From assembly GCF_002366715.1 (NCBI RefSeq), contig NZ_DFBS01000002.1, positions 156-24,133 of the forward strand: DNA of 23,978 nucleotides, in the 5' to 3' direction. Origin of the DNA: Halomonas sp. UBA3074. Its GTDB lineage: Bacteria; Pseudomonadota; Gammaproteobacteria; Pseudomonadales; Halomonadaceae. Each line of letters starts with the position of its first letter. Position 1 is the stretch's first letter. Both the position numbers and the translations under genes were made by a program. This document shows, one piece after another, positions 11,884-20,527 of this stretch. The notes beneath the pieces were generated by a model that was not told the DNA's origin, made no database searches, and saw only the letters and a program-made list of their open reading frames with translations.

Positions 11884-13248
11884 TTATTTTTTCGATTTTT
11901 TCTTGGCTTTACTGCTGGCAGCAGGGGCAGTGGTACTGCTTGCCTTGCTCGCTGCTTTGCTTTCCGCCTTGGTATCTTTGCCGTCATCGCTGCCGCTTTC
12001 CGGCTTGTCACTGTCAGGCTTGTCGCTGCCCTGATGGGGAAGCGGGCTCGCTTGGTCCAAGCGCGGGTGGTTATCCTGAAACTCACGTTCTAAATCAGGC
12101 ATGACGTCCATCGCCTGCAGGGTCTGGGTGAGGGCGTGAATAGCCGCCAGCACATCCTGAGTGTGGCCGGTTTCCGAAATAGTGTGCATGTTGCGGATAG
12201 GGAAGCCGATCGAGGTGGCGGCACTATCGATAGAAGCCAGCACACCCGCCATACCGTCAGTACCCGTGTCGACGCCGACAATATCGCGCTGCAGCGGAAT
12301 ATCCTGCGCTTTAGCGGCCGTCGCGATAATACGGTTGAGCTGTTCGCTGGCAATCGAGCCCACCGCCATGGTGAAGCCTTTACCCATTTCCAGCGGCTGC
12401 ATGCGCTTGTCGCCAATGCCTGGCGCGCCTACGTAGTCGTGGTTAACGTCAACGCCGATCAGCGCGTCTGGTTTCATTTCACCCGCCATGACGCGGCTAC
12501 CAAAGCGGCCAATTTCTTCGTAGCTGGCAATGGCAAACAGCACGCGTACGTTTTTGGTACCGCCCGCTTCCGCGATCAAGCGCGCCACTTCGGCGGCCAC
12601 AAAGCAGCCCAGCCCATTATCCAGGTAAGCACCGTAAAAGGTATTAGGGCTAAAGCCGGGGCGGATAGGGCGATCAAAAATAATCGAATCGCCCGGGCGT
12701 ACGCCCAGGTTCAGCACCTGCTGCTTCTTGTTCTCACCATGAATCTGCAAATCCAGGTAGATCTGCTCTTTCTTGATCCCTTTGCTGCCATCACGCTGGC
12801 CGGGGTCAGAAAAGTGAATGGCGCCCAGTGCCTCTACCGTGCCGCCTTCAATGCAGCGGTAGCTGCCGGGGGCGTCCGGGTCTTCGCTGAACAGCTTCAC
12901 TTCATGGCCGATCAGTACGGTGGGCAGGAAGGAATCGGTGTTGATCCAGATTTTGCCGTCTTCGCCAATCGAGCGCACCTGCATGCGGATTTTATCCGCA
13001 TGGCCGATCAGCATGACCTTGAACATGTCGTCACGGCCGGGGTGGGTGTCCAGCACCACGCCCGCGTTGCCCTTGAACTGATGAAGGTGCCAGCCTTTAG
13101 GCGCAAAGCTCTCAAAATGCGGCTTGAGCACGCCGTAAGTCATCGCCGCTTCAAGGCCCACTGGGCTTGGGGCGGCAAGAATATCGCGCATCAGTTTGAA
13201 CTGCGCGTCGGGCATTGGCTGTGTCCAGGGTTTGGAAGTATCGCTCAT
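11884..13248 (-). CDS. M42-type (glutamyl aminopeptidase/FrvX-like) metallopeptidase with basic tail
   Basis: Cytoplasmic dinuclear-metal aminopeptidase of the M42 family by motif: GHAD (His83, Asp85), YLDNGLG (Asp210, bridging), SYEEIG (Glu244 catalytic, Glu245), VDVNHD (Asp267) and NMHTISETGH (His355). 454 residues is long for the family (about 350-370 usual). The excess is a C-terminal tail from about 400 rich in Ser, Asp, Lys and Ala and ending in KAKKKSKK. This tail looks disordered and is probably not needed for catalysis. It is a single gene, with its end convergent with small-RNA copy D. The ribosome site before ATG 13248 is weak (GTGAG). Confidence 0.85.
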   Translation of the reverse strand: MSDTSKPWTQPMPDAQFKLMRDILAAPSPVGLEAAMTYGVLKPHFESFAPKGWHLHQFKGNAGVVLDTHPGRDDMFKVMLIGHADKIRMQVRSIGEDGKIWINTDSFLPTVLIGHEVKLFSEDPDAPGSYRCIEGGTVEALGAIHFSDPGQRDGSKGIKKEQIYLDLQIHGENKKQQVLNLGVRPGDSIIFDRPIRPGFSPNTFYGAYLDNGLGCFVAAEVARLIAEAGGTKNVRVLFAIASYEEIGRFGSRVMAGEMKPDALIGVDVNHDYVGAPGIGDKRMQPLEMGKGFTMAVGSIASEQLNRIIATAAKAQDIPLQRDIVGVDTGTDGMAGVLASIDSAATSIGFPIRNMHTISETGHTQDVLAAIHALTQTLQAMDVMPDLEREFQDNHPRLDQASPLPHQGSDKPDSDKPESGSDDGKDTKAESKAASKASSTTAPAASSKAKKKSKK

Positions 13249-13367
13249 CGATATCGCTCACTTAGTCAGGTGGATGTTCGTCATCTCTAGTCTGCCAGAT
13301 TCTCGGCGCGGTTGTAGATAAAGGCGAAGAGAAAGCCGAGCGGAAATCGCGTATTCATAAAAAGGTC

Positions 13368-14252
13368 TTATGCGTGTTCGCGAATCAACTGGCGCAGGGC
13401 GCTCGTCGCGGCGGAAGGGGGGTGGCGTCGACTTAAGATAATGCCTAACTCTCGGCGGATAGTCGGCTCGACAAGCGGGCGATGTTCGATGCCGTCGGTG
13501 GCAATCTGGCGAAAGCTGAGCGAGGGCAGCACGCTAATACCCAACCCCGCCGCCACCATGCGGCCCACCGTGGCGATCTGGCGCGCATCGCACAAAATAT
13601 CCAGCCGTTCCCCGACACTCTGCATGATGCGGTCAATATCCTGGCGTGAACTGGAAAGCCGATTGATACCAATAAACGGATAGGCAGCCAACTGACGCCA
13701 CGCCACGGCCGACTGCGCCAGCAGCGGGTGGCCACACGGGCAAACCGCCACATAGCTATCTTCAAGAACGGGTTCAAAGGTGAGGTCGTCCGCGTCGCTA
13801 GGCGGCACGGAAAGCCCCAAGTCAGCACGGCCTTCACGCACCATTTGGTTGATCTGCTCGGCCAGCACATCGTGCAGGCTCAAATTAATTCTCGGGTAGG
13901 CTTCATGAAAAAGCGTGATCACCCGGGGGAATAACCCTGCTGCCAACGTCGGCAGCGCCGCCACGGTCACCTTGCCACGCTGTTTGGAAAACTGATCGTT
14001 GAGATCCTCAAAGGCTTCGTTCCAGTCATTCAATAGCCGCACGGCAACCGGTAGGAAAGCATCGCCTTCCGGAGTCAAGGCAAGCTGACGTGATGTGCGG
14101 GCAAACAGTGCGCCGCCGACGTTCTCTTCCAGCTTGCGTAGCGCAATCGAAATCGCCGGTTGGGAAAGATGCACGCGCTCGCTGGCCTCCGCAAGGCTGC
14201 GGGAGTGGGCGACGGCAACAAAAACGCGCAACTGCTGGATGCTTGGATTCAT
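13368..14252 (-). CDS. LysR-type transcriptional regulator
   Basis: 294 residues, the standard LysR length. The N-terminal winged HTH (IQQLRVFVAVAHSRSLAEAS then HLSQPAISIALRKLEENVG) is followed by a linker helix and a two-lobed effector domain (GKVTVAALPTLAAGLFP onward). It is transcribed divergently from the TAXI-TRAP/AtuA operon, the usual LysR arrangement, so it is probably that operon's activator, responding to the transported acid or a catabolite. There is no clear ribosome site before ATG 14252, but the start matches family N-termini. Confidence 0.93.
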   Translation of the reverse strand: MNPSIQQLRVFVAVAHSRSLAEASERVHLSQPAISIALRKLEENVGGALFARTSRQLALTPEGDAFLPVAVRLLNDWNEAFEDLNDQFSKQRGKVTVAALPTLAAGLFPRVITLFHEAYPRINLSLHDVLAEQINQMVREGRADLGLSVPPSDADDLTFEPVLEDSYVAVCPCGHPLLAQSAVAWRQLAAYPFIGINRLSSSRQDIDRIMQSVGERLDILCDARQIATVGRMVAAGLGISVLPSLSFRQIATDGIEHRPLVEPTIRRELGIILSRRHPPSAATSALRQLIREHA

Positions 14253-14281
14253 TTAGAAAGTAAAACATAAATTAAAAACTA

Positions 14282-14299
14282 TTCAATATACAAAATGAA
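14282..14299. promoter_or_regulatory. Candidate LysR-type operator
   Basis: TTCA-N10-TGAA, an interrupted palindrome in the AT-rich gap between the divergent LysR and TRAP genes, 30 bases before the LysR start and 107 before the TRAP start. It has the size and position of a LysR recognition site. No footprint evidence exists here. Confidence 0.42.
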
Positions 14300-14406
14300 A
14301 CCGGCGCACCATGCTTGGCTTATCGCGATTTGTGCGTCGCGGTCACCGATCTACAACAACCCGCTCTACAATAACAAAGGCTCGTACAGCGAGCTTCGGA
14401 GAGACA

Positions 14407-15372
14407 ATGAAAACGCTACTTACCGCCATGGTGGCAAGCGCCGCGGTGCTGGCTGCTGCCACTTCCCATGCCGATGAGCGCCTGCTGATTGGTTCTACCT
14501 CCAGCTCCTCCAGCCACTACAGCTATTTTGTTGCGGTCAATCAGATCATCAACAACCAGGTCGAAGGCGTCAGCTCTTCGGTAGCCGAAACCGGCGCTAC
14601 CGTGGATAACCTGCGTCGTTTGGGGCGCGATCAGATTGATATGGGGCTGGTGACGACTAATACCGGCTACCACGCCTACGCCGGTGAGGAAGATTTTGAA
14701 GGCCGCCCGGTCGATAACCGCCTGCTATGGGTCTACACCGTCGCGCCACAAAACGCGGTGATGCGTCAGGATGCCGACGTAGCGACCTTCGCCGACTTGG
14801 AGGGCGTGCGTTTCAACCCCGGTATCACCGGCTCAGCCACTGAGAAAACCACCGAAGCGGTCATGCGTACCCTCGGCATCGAGCCGGACTACGTGCGGGG
14901 CTCTACCACCGACATGGTCGACGCCATGAAGGATGGGCGGGTGATGGGCTCGGTGAAATCAGGGGTCGGTGAGCGTTTGGATGGCTCCTCCATGGATATC
15001 GCGACGTTTACTCCCATCAGCGTGCTCTCTCTCGATGACGCGCAGGCCGACACGCTGCGCAGTGAAATGCCCGATGTGGCGATTGTCGATATCCCTGAGG
15101 GCGCCGCAGACGGTATCCCCGCTTACACCACCTGGGCGTTTGGGGTTGCCGTTCACGCGCACCCGGATATGGATGAAGAGACCGCCTACCAAATCGTCAA
15201 AGCCGTGATGGAAAACCCCGAACCGCAGGTCAACGCCTTTGCCGCGATGAAAGATGCCGATATGGTGAAGATGACCCTGGAAGTTGGCACCGTGCCACTT
15301 CATGCCGGTGCAGCGCGCTATTTCGAAGAGCAGGGGTACGACATCCCCGAAGCCTTGCAGCCCGTTCAGTAA
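14407..15372 (+). CDS. TAXI-family TRAP transporter solute-binding protein
   Basis: Periplasmic binding protein of the TAXI subclass of TRAP transporters. The signal peptide MKTLLTAMVASAAVLAAATSHA precedes ERLLIGSTSSSSSHYSY, the family's N-terminal ligand-binding strand. Further landmarks are ETGATVDNLRRLGRDQIDMG, then FNPGITGSATEKTTEAV. The usual length is about 320 residues, matched here (321). ATG 14407 has GGAGAG (14398-14403) just before it; an upstream in-frame ATG at 14311 would put a non-signal stretch in front and is rejected. It delivers its ligand to the permease encoded next. TAXI ligands are often glutamate-like or other carboxylates, but the ligand is not predictable here. Confidence 0.93.
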   Translation: MKTLLTAMVASAAVLAAATSHADERLLIGSTSSSSSHYSYFVAVNQIINNQVEGVSSSVAETGATVDNLRRLGRDQIDMGLVTTNTGYHAYAGEEDFEGRPVDNRLLWVYTVAPQNAVMRQDADVATFADLEGVRFNPGITGSATEKTTEAVMRTLGIEPDYVRGSTTDMVDAMKDGRVMGSVKSGVGERLDGSSMDIATFTPISVLSLDDAQADTLRSEMPDVAIVDIPEGAADGIPAYTTWAFGVAVHAHPDMDEETAYQIVKAVMENPEPQVNAFAAMKDADMVKMTLEVGTVPLHAGAARYFEEQGYDIPEALQPVQ

Positions 15373-15393
15373 GGCCATTGGGAGAAGATGATC

Positions 15394-17301
15394 ATGCGTG
15401 AGACAGTCACCAAAGGCTTGGCGCTGCTGTTGGGCGGGCTAATCCTTTATACCTCCGCCACTGGGCCGTTCGAGAGCTTGATTCAGCGGAGTATCTTTCT
15501 CGCGCTGGTCATTCTGCTGGGGCTTGCGGTCTATCCCTTGGGTGATGGCAAGCGCTGGCGTCCGCTGGGTATCGCTATCGATGTCGTACTGGCAGTCGGT
15601 GTGGTGGGCGCCTGCGGCTATGTGGCGCTTAACCACGAACAAATTCTGGTCGAATTACCCTGGGCAACGCCCCGCGATATGCTACTGACCGGCGTTTTGC
15701 TGGTGGCGATTCTGGAGCTTTCGCGCCGCGCCATTGGGGCTATTTTCCCCCTGCTGGTGTTAGCGGGATTAGCTTACGCGTGGTTCGGCGCGGCCATCCC
15801 CGGGCCGCTCGGCCACCGGGGGTTCGATCTCTACTACATGACCGAAACCATTTACCTGGGTGATCTTGGCGTGTGGGGCATGCTGGTGGGCGTTGCTGCC
15901 ACCACCATTGCGGCTTTCGTGCTGTTCGGCTGTTTACTCCTGCACACCGGGGGCGGCAATACCTTTATGGATTTGGCGCTGCGTATTAGCGGCCGCTCGC
16001 CAGGTGGTGCGGCTAAAGTGGCCACGGTCGCGTCCGGGCTGTTTGGTATGGTTAGCGGTAGCGCGGTGGCCAATGTCGCCACCACCGGCAATTTCACCAT
16101 TCCCATGATGAAACGCTTGAACTACCCACGTCCGTTTGCGGCGGGGGTAGAAGCGGTGGCCTCCACCGGCGGCCAAATCGCACCGCCGATCTTAGGCGCG
16201 GCGGCCTTTATCATGGCGGAAATTCTGGGTGAAAGTTACCTGCGTATCGCCTTGGCGGCCTTGCTGCCCGCCATCCTTTTCTACCTGGGCGTATTTGTCA
16301 CCATCCACCTAGTGGCCAAACGCCGTCAGCTACAGGTGGTGCCGGCTGATGAGCTGCCTAGCTGGGCAGACGTGATACGCCCTGAACGCATCATTCCCAT
16401 TCTGGCGGCGTTGGGTGGGCTGTTTTACGGCGTGCTGAGTGGCCGCTCGATTCAGATGTCTGCTTTTTACGGCATCCTGATGACCGTGCTTACCTTTGTG
16501 CCGTTTGCACTGCTTTCCAAAATGCCGCTGCGCGAGATTCTCGGCAAGCTGGTGGCGGGCCTGGTCGATGCAGGCAAAGGTATGGTGATTATCGGCGTGC
16601 TGCTGGCCGGGGCGCAGATTCTGGTGGCGATGATCGGTATGACCGGCATCGGCGTAACGCTGGCCAGCTTGATCGTCACGGTCGGCGGCGAATCGCTGTT
16701 CCTGGTGGCCTTTATCGTCGGCGGTGTGTGTCTGATTTTGGGCATGGGGATTCCGACCACGGCAGCGTATGTTCTGGTGGCATCGGTGCTGGCGCCAGCG
16801 CTCACCACCATCGGTGTCGAGCCGCTGATTGCCCACCTGTTCGTTTTCTACTTCGCCACACTTTCGGTGATCACTCCGCCGGTCTGCATTGCGGTATTCG
16901 TGGCCTCGGGCATCGCCGACACCAACTGGCTGCCCGCGGCGGTTGAGTCGGTACGCTTGGCGGCGGCGATCTATGTCATTCCTTTCCTGCTGTTGATCTA
17001 CCCAGCGCTGGCGGGCTTTGGCTCTGTCCTGGAGATCGTCTTGGCCAGTTGTCAGGGCGTCGTGTTTGTCGTTGCATTTGCTGCGCTAATGTCGCGTGTC
17101 GCCATGACGGGCAAGCGCGTCATCGATGTGCTGGGGCTAATCGCAGTGATTGGGCTTGCACTAACGCCCGGCTGGCTCACCACGCTTGCCGCACTCGCCC
17201 TGATCATTGGGCTGTTTATACGCCGCCGTGCGCTGCTGGATAGCGAGCGGGTAGCGACCGCCAGCGATCATCCCTCCCTTCAGGCCAAGGAGACACACTG
17301 A
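15394..17301 (+). CDS. TRAP transporter fused permease (4TM/12TM)
   Basis: Inner-membrane permease in which the small (DctQ-like) and large (DctM-like) TRAP subunits are one chain of about 635 residues, as is typical for TAXI systems. There are many membrane spans. Conserved DctM-type stretches are visible: GMVSGSAVANVATTGNFTIP, VASTGGQIAPPILGAAAF, GMGIPTTAAYVLVASVLAPAL and FYFATLSVITPPVCIAVF. It couples uptake to the sodium gradient in known TRAP systems. ATG 15388 lies only three bases from GGAG (15381-15384), ATG 15394 nine; 15394 is preferred. The stop overlaps the next start (TGATG), so the operon continues into AtuA. Confidence 0.93.
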   Translation: MRETVTKGLALLLGGLILYTSATGPFESLIQRSIFLALVILLGLAVYPLGDGKRWRPLGIAIDVVLAVGVVGACGYVALNHEQILVELPWATPRDMLLTGVLLVAILELSRRAIGAIFPLLVLAGLAYAWFGAAIPGPLGHRGFDLYYMTETIYLGDLGVWGMLVGVAATTIAAFVLFGCLLLHTGGGNTFMDLALRISGRSPGGAAKVATVASGLFGMVSGSAVANVATTGNFTIPMMKRLNYPRPFAAGVEAVASTGGQIAPPILGAAAFIMAEILGESYLRIALAALLPAILFYLGVFVTIHLVAKRRQLQVVPADELPSWADVIRPERIIPILAALGGLFYGVLSGRSIQMSAFYGILMTVLTFVPFALLSKMPLREILGKLVAGLVDAGKGMVIIGVLLAGAQILVAMIGMTGIGVTLASLIVTVGGESLFLVAFIVGGVCLILGMGIPTTAAYVLVASVLAPALTTIGVEPLIAHLFVFYFATLSVITPPVCIAVFVASGIADTNWLPAAVESVRLAAAIYVIPFLLLIYPALAGFGSVLEIVLASCQGVVFVVAFAALMSRVAMTGKRVIDVLGLIAVIGLALTPGWLTTLAALALIIGLFIRRRALLDSERVATASDHPSLQAKETH

Positions 17302-18707
17302 TGAGCTTTTTACTCGGCAGTGGCGCGGGCTTCTCCGGTGACCGTACCGATGCGGCCGTGGCCGTGGTGGCAGAGCTGATCAAACGACAGCAACCCGCCG
17401 CGCTGGTATTTGAAACCCTGGGCGAACGCACATTGGCCGCTGCCCACCGGGCCATGCGTGAAGACCCCGAAAGCGGGTTTGAACCGCTGTTAGACGAACT
17501 GTTGGCACCGGTGCTGCGGGATTGTCTGGATCACGGCATTAAAATTCTAGGTAACTTTGGGGCCGCCAACCCTGGTGGCGCGTGCCAGGTCATTGCGGCG
17601 CTGGCTGCTCAGTTGGGCCGTGCCGACGTACGCATTGCCCAGGTGCATGGCGATGATATCCGCCAGCAACTACACAGCTTGGATTTACAGCGATGGGAAG
17701 CCGAGCGGCTGGAAATGCCCAGCGATGACGCCTTGATTTCCGCCAATGTCTATTTGGGCGCCAAGGCACTGGCCGAAGCGTTAGCCATGCAGGCAGACGT
17801 GGTGGTCACCGGGCGGGTCGCCGACCCGGCGCTGTTTTTAGCCCCGCTGATGCACCACTTCGATTGGCGTTGGGACGACTGGGACCGCCTCGCTTGCGGC
17901 ATGATGGCCGGCCACTTGGCCGAGTGTGGCGCCCAGGTGAGCGGCGGCTACTTTGCTGATCCGGGTTTTAAAGACGTGCCGGGCCTTGCCACCGTCGGCT
18001 ATCCGATCATCGAAGTAGAGCAGGATGGCAGCCTGATCATCACCAAGCCCGCCAATACCGGCGGCTGCGTTACCGAGCAAACGGTGAAAGAGCAACTGCT
18101 CTATGAAGTCCACGACCCCGCCAATTACCTGACGCCGGATGTCGTCGTGGATCTCACCCATGCGGAGGTACGTCAACTGGCGCCCAATCGCGTGGCGGTC
18201 ACCGGTATTCGCGGCAAGCCCGCGCCTGAACGGCTCAAAACCACCGTGTGCTACGAGGGTGGCTGGCAGGGCGAAGCGGAAATCTCCTACGCCGGACCCA
18301 ACGCGCTGGCAAGGGCGCAATTGGCCGCCCAGGTGCTGCGCGAACGGCTGGTATTTCGCGCCCCGGCGGAGCTGCGAACGCGTTTGGACATCATCGGCCT
18401 GGCCAGTGTGTTCGATAGCGATAGCGGCGAGCTACAGCGAAGCGCCGCGCCTTCTACCAGCGGTGATTACCGGCTGCGGCTGGCGGCCGAGCACAGCGAG
18501 CGGCGCTGGGTGGCGCGTGCCACGCAAGAGCTTTTGGCGCTCTATTGTGCCGGGCCAGCGGGCGGTGGCGGTGTGCGTCGCCAGTTCCAACGGCGGGTGT
18601 TTACCGCCTCGTACTTAGTAAAGCGCAGCGATATTCACGCCCATGCCGCGCTATTTGAACCGTCGGCCCAGGATACCCACAGGAGCGAGCGCTATGCAGC
18701 AAGCTGA
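17301..18707 (+). CDS. AtuA-family (DUF1446) protein, large part
   Basis: 468 residues of the acyclic-terpene-utilization AtuA family. It shows GSGAGFSGDRTDAAV at the start, ILGNFGAANPGGACQVI, VVTGRVADPALFLAPL and a glycine-rich GGCVTEQTVKEQLLYEVHDP. The biochemical role of this family is not firmly established. In Pseudomonas atuA lies in the citronellol/geraniol degradation cluster, but homologues also occur beside carboxylate transport and CoA-dependent genes. AAGGAG (17287-17292) lies eight bases before ATG 17301, which overlaps the TRAP stop by one base. The gene ends 14 bases inside the next frame. In many relatives, as I recall, the large and small parts are fused; here they are separate. 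Confidence 0.85.
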   Translation: MSFLLGSGAGFSGDRTDAAVAVVAELIKRQQPAALVFETLGERTLAAAHRAMREDPESGFEPLLDELLAPVLRDCLDHGIKILGNFGAANPGGACQVIAALAAQLGRADVRIAQVHGDDIRQQLHSLDLQRWEAERLEMPSDDALISANVYLGAKALAEALAMQADVVVTGRVADPALFLAPLMHHFDWRWDDWDRLACGMMAGHLAECGAQVSGGYFADPGFKDVPGLATVGYPIIEVEQDGSLIITKPANTGGCVTEQTVKEQLLYEVHDPANYLTPDVVVDLTHAEVRQLAPNRVAVTGIRGKPAPERLKTTVCYEGGWQGEAEISYAGPNALARAQLAAQVLRERLVFRAPAELRTRLDIIGLASVFDSDSGELQRSAAPSTSGDYRLRLAAEHSERRWVARATQELLALYCAGPAGGGGVRRQFQRRVFTASYLVKRSDIHAHAALFEPSAQDTHRSERYAAS

Positions 18708-19047
18708 ACACACCTCAACCGCAGCGCGTCCGCTCACGTCGGTTTCCCTTCATCAACTGGCCCACGCCCGTGCGGGGGATAAAGGCGAGCGCCTCAACGT
18801 GGCGCTGTTTGCCTATGACGCGGATCACTACGCCACCTTGCTGGAGCAGATAACCGAGGAGCGAGTGCTGGCGCTCTTCTCCCATCGCGGCGCCAGCCGG
18901 GTGCGTCGTTATCCGCTGCCTAATTTGGCAGGTATGAACTTCGTGATAGACGATGTGCTGCAAGGCGGCGTTAACGGCGCGCTCAATTTGGATGGCCACG
19001 GCAAAACGCTGTCATTTCTGCTGTTAAGCCTGGAGGTAACTCTCTAG
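18694..19047 (+). CDS. AtuA C-terminal-domain-like small protein
   Basis: 117 residues. The core VSLHQLAHARAGDKGERLNV, with LFSHRGASRVRRYPLPNLAG, then FVIDDVLQGGVNGALNLDGHG, matches the small ferredoxin-fold-like domain that follows the large AtuA domain in fused homologues. ATG 18694 is set by AGGAG (18681-18685) eight bases upstream; the in-frame ATG at 18643 lies deep inside the upstream gene. The 14-base overlap with the large AtuA frame implies translational coupling and a heteromeric product. It is the last gene of the TAXI-TRAP operon. Confidence 0.84.
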   Translation: MQQAEHTSTAARPLTSVSLHQLAHARAGDKGERLNVALFAYDADHYATLLEQITEERVLALFSHRGASRVRRYPLPNLAGMNFVIDDVLQGGVNGALNLDGHGKTLSFLLLSLEVTL

Positions 19048-19060
19048 CCTGACCTCTCAA

Positions 19061-19089
19061 GTCATGCCCCCGACCTAAGGGGCCATGAC
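19061..19089 (+). other. Stem-loop after the AtuA operon
   Basis: GTCATG-c-CCCC pairs with GGGG-c-CATGAC (one C-C mismatch) around an eight-base loop. No T-run follows, so it may be a 3' stability element or a Rho-associated end rather than a full intrinsic terminator. Confidence 0.45.
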
Positions 19090-19131
19090 GCGCTGCCCAA
19101 AACACCTTACTATGCATGAAATTGTATGCGC

Positions 19132-19161
19132 GCTAATCAATATAGCGTTAGCTAATATAAT
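19132..19161 (+). promoter_or_regulatory. Candidate promoter and operator of the MFS gene
   Basis: A perfect -10 TATAAT at 19156-19161 lies about 26 bases before the start codon. No good -35 is seen at 16-18 bases. GCTAA-N11-TTAGC (19132-19152) is an interrupted palindrome occupying the place of the missing -35 and spacer, which suggests a regulated promoter. Confidence 0.45.
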
Positions 19162-19187
19162 AAAAGCAGTGTTTAAGGAGCAGCCCG

Positions 19188-20408
19188 ATGGCCGCAGCAA
19201 CGCTAGGTTCGCAGCGCTTTAGAGTGCTATTGGCGGGCGTGTTTAGCCAGATATTGTGTGTGGGTATCGCCCGTTTCGCTTATACGCCGCTGCTGCCGGT
19301 CATGCAGCAACAAACCTGGATGGGCGACGCCGATGGCGGCTGGCTAGCGGCGCTCAACTATGCGGGCTATATGCTGGGCGCGGTGTTGGCGGCCTCTATT
19401 CGCAGCGTCTATATCAAAGACACCCTGTTTCGCTGCGGGCTCGTGCTGGCGGTGCTCACCACCGCCGGTATGGCACTTACCGAACACTTCTGGCTGTGGG
19501 CGGGGCTGCGTTTTTTGGCCGGCCTTTCCAGCAGCGCGTCCATGCTTTTGGCCTCTGGTTTGATACTTCACTGGCTGATCCAGCATCGCCAGCGCGGTGA
19601 GCTGGGCATTCATTTTGCCGGGGTGGGCTTAGGCATGATTGTCGCGGCGGTCGCGGTGGAGATGATGCTTCAGCTGTCATTGAGCTGGCAGACCCAGTGG
19701 TGGGGCTTTAGCCTACTGGGGGTGGTGCTGCTGGTGCCTGCCTGGTGCTGGCTGCCACGCCCGGAGAAGCCCATTGTTGGGCAATCCGCGAACAGCCAAC
19801 CCGCCATGCCGCCCACCCGCACCTTTATGCGCTGGATGCTGGCGGCCTATTTTTGCGCCGGTTACGGCTATGTGATCAGCGCTACGTTTCTCGTCGCGAT
19901 TGTCGAGCGTGAGCCGCTGCTGGCGGGGATGGGTAACTGGACTTTTGCCCTGGCCGGTTTAGCTGCCGCCCCCGCGGTCATGCTATGGGACTTGGTGGCC
20001 CGCCGCGTGGGTTACCTCGGGGCGCTGATCATTGCCATGGGCATTCAGGTCGTCGGCATCGTGCTGCCTGCCATCACAGCCAATGCGGCAATCGTGCTGC
20101 TAAGCGCCGTGCTCTACGGCGGCACTTTCCTGGGCTGCGTGAGCCTGGTGCTGACCATGGCGGGGCGGTTGTACCCCTCAAGCCCCGCGCGGCTGATGGG
20201 GCAGATGACGCTGGCCTATGGGGCCGCGCAAATCTGCGCCCCGGCGCTCACCGGCATGCTGGCCGAAGCCTCTGGCCATTACGGCGTCGGGCTTTGGCTG
20301 GCCGGTGGGTTTGTGACGCTTGGTGCCATCCTGCTGGCCTGTTTACGCCGGGTAGATCAAACCGCCCAACGGCTGGACGCTGCCGCCAAGGCGGCGGTTT
20401 ATGCTTAA
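19188..20408 (+). CDS. YbfB/YjiJ-family MFS transporter
   Basis: Inner-membrane carrier of 406 residues with about 12 hydrophobic spans. The opening LAGVFSQILCVGIARFAYTP then LLPVMQQQTWMGDADGGWLAALNYAGYMLG is characteristic of the YbfB/YjiJ branch of the major facilitator superfamily (IARFAYTPLLP and G-W-L-A-x-x-N-Y-x-G-Y). AAGGAG (19175-19180) lies seven bases before ATG 19188. Substrates of this branch are not established. It follows the AtuA operon by 140 bases with its own promoter, so it is probably a separate unit and may export or import a related compound. Confidence 0.88.
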   Translation: MAAATLGSQRFRVLLAGVFSQILCVGIARFAYTPLLPVMQQQTWMGDADGGWLAALNYAGYMLGAVLAASIRSVYIKDTLFRCGLVLAVLTTAGMALTEHFWLWAGLRFLAGLSSSASMLLASGLILHWLIQHRQRGELGIHFAGVGLGMIVAAVAVEMMLQLSLSWQTQWWGFSLLGVVLLVPAWCWLPRPEKPIVGQSANSQPAMPPTRTFMRWMLAAYFCAGYGYVISATFLVAIVEREPLLAGMGNWTFALAGLAAAPAVMLWDLVARRVGYLGALIIAMGIQVVGIVLPAITANAAIVLLSAVLYGGTFLGCVSLVLTMAGRLYPSSPARLMGQMTLAYGAAQICAPALTGMLAEASGHYGVGLWLAGGFVTLGAILLACLRRVDQTAQRLDAAAKAAVYA

Positions 20409-20527
20409 ACTCTATAGGGCGCTTAAACCCTAGCGGGCGCTTATACCGAGGACGCGCCTAGACCCGAGTGGGCATTGCCAGCGAAATCCTTTAGGATGAG
20501 CGCCTTTTTTCTGACGGGATACGGGCA

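Noticed and set aside
12136..13290. Plus-strand open frame of 384 codons
   Set aside because: Antisense of the M42 peptidase, which has all its metal-binding motifs in the minus frame. The plus frame has no recognisable domain or ribosome site.
20408..20470. Direct repeats around GGGCGCTTA after the MFS gene
   Set aside because: Two or three short, imperfect GC-rich copies only. No unit structure, hairpin or flanking element supports a function.
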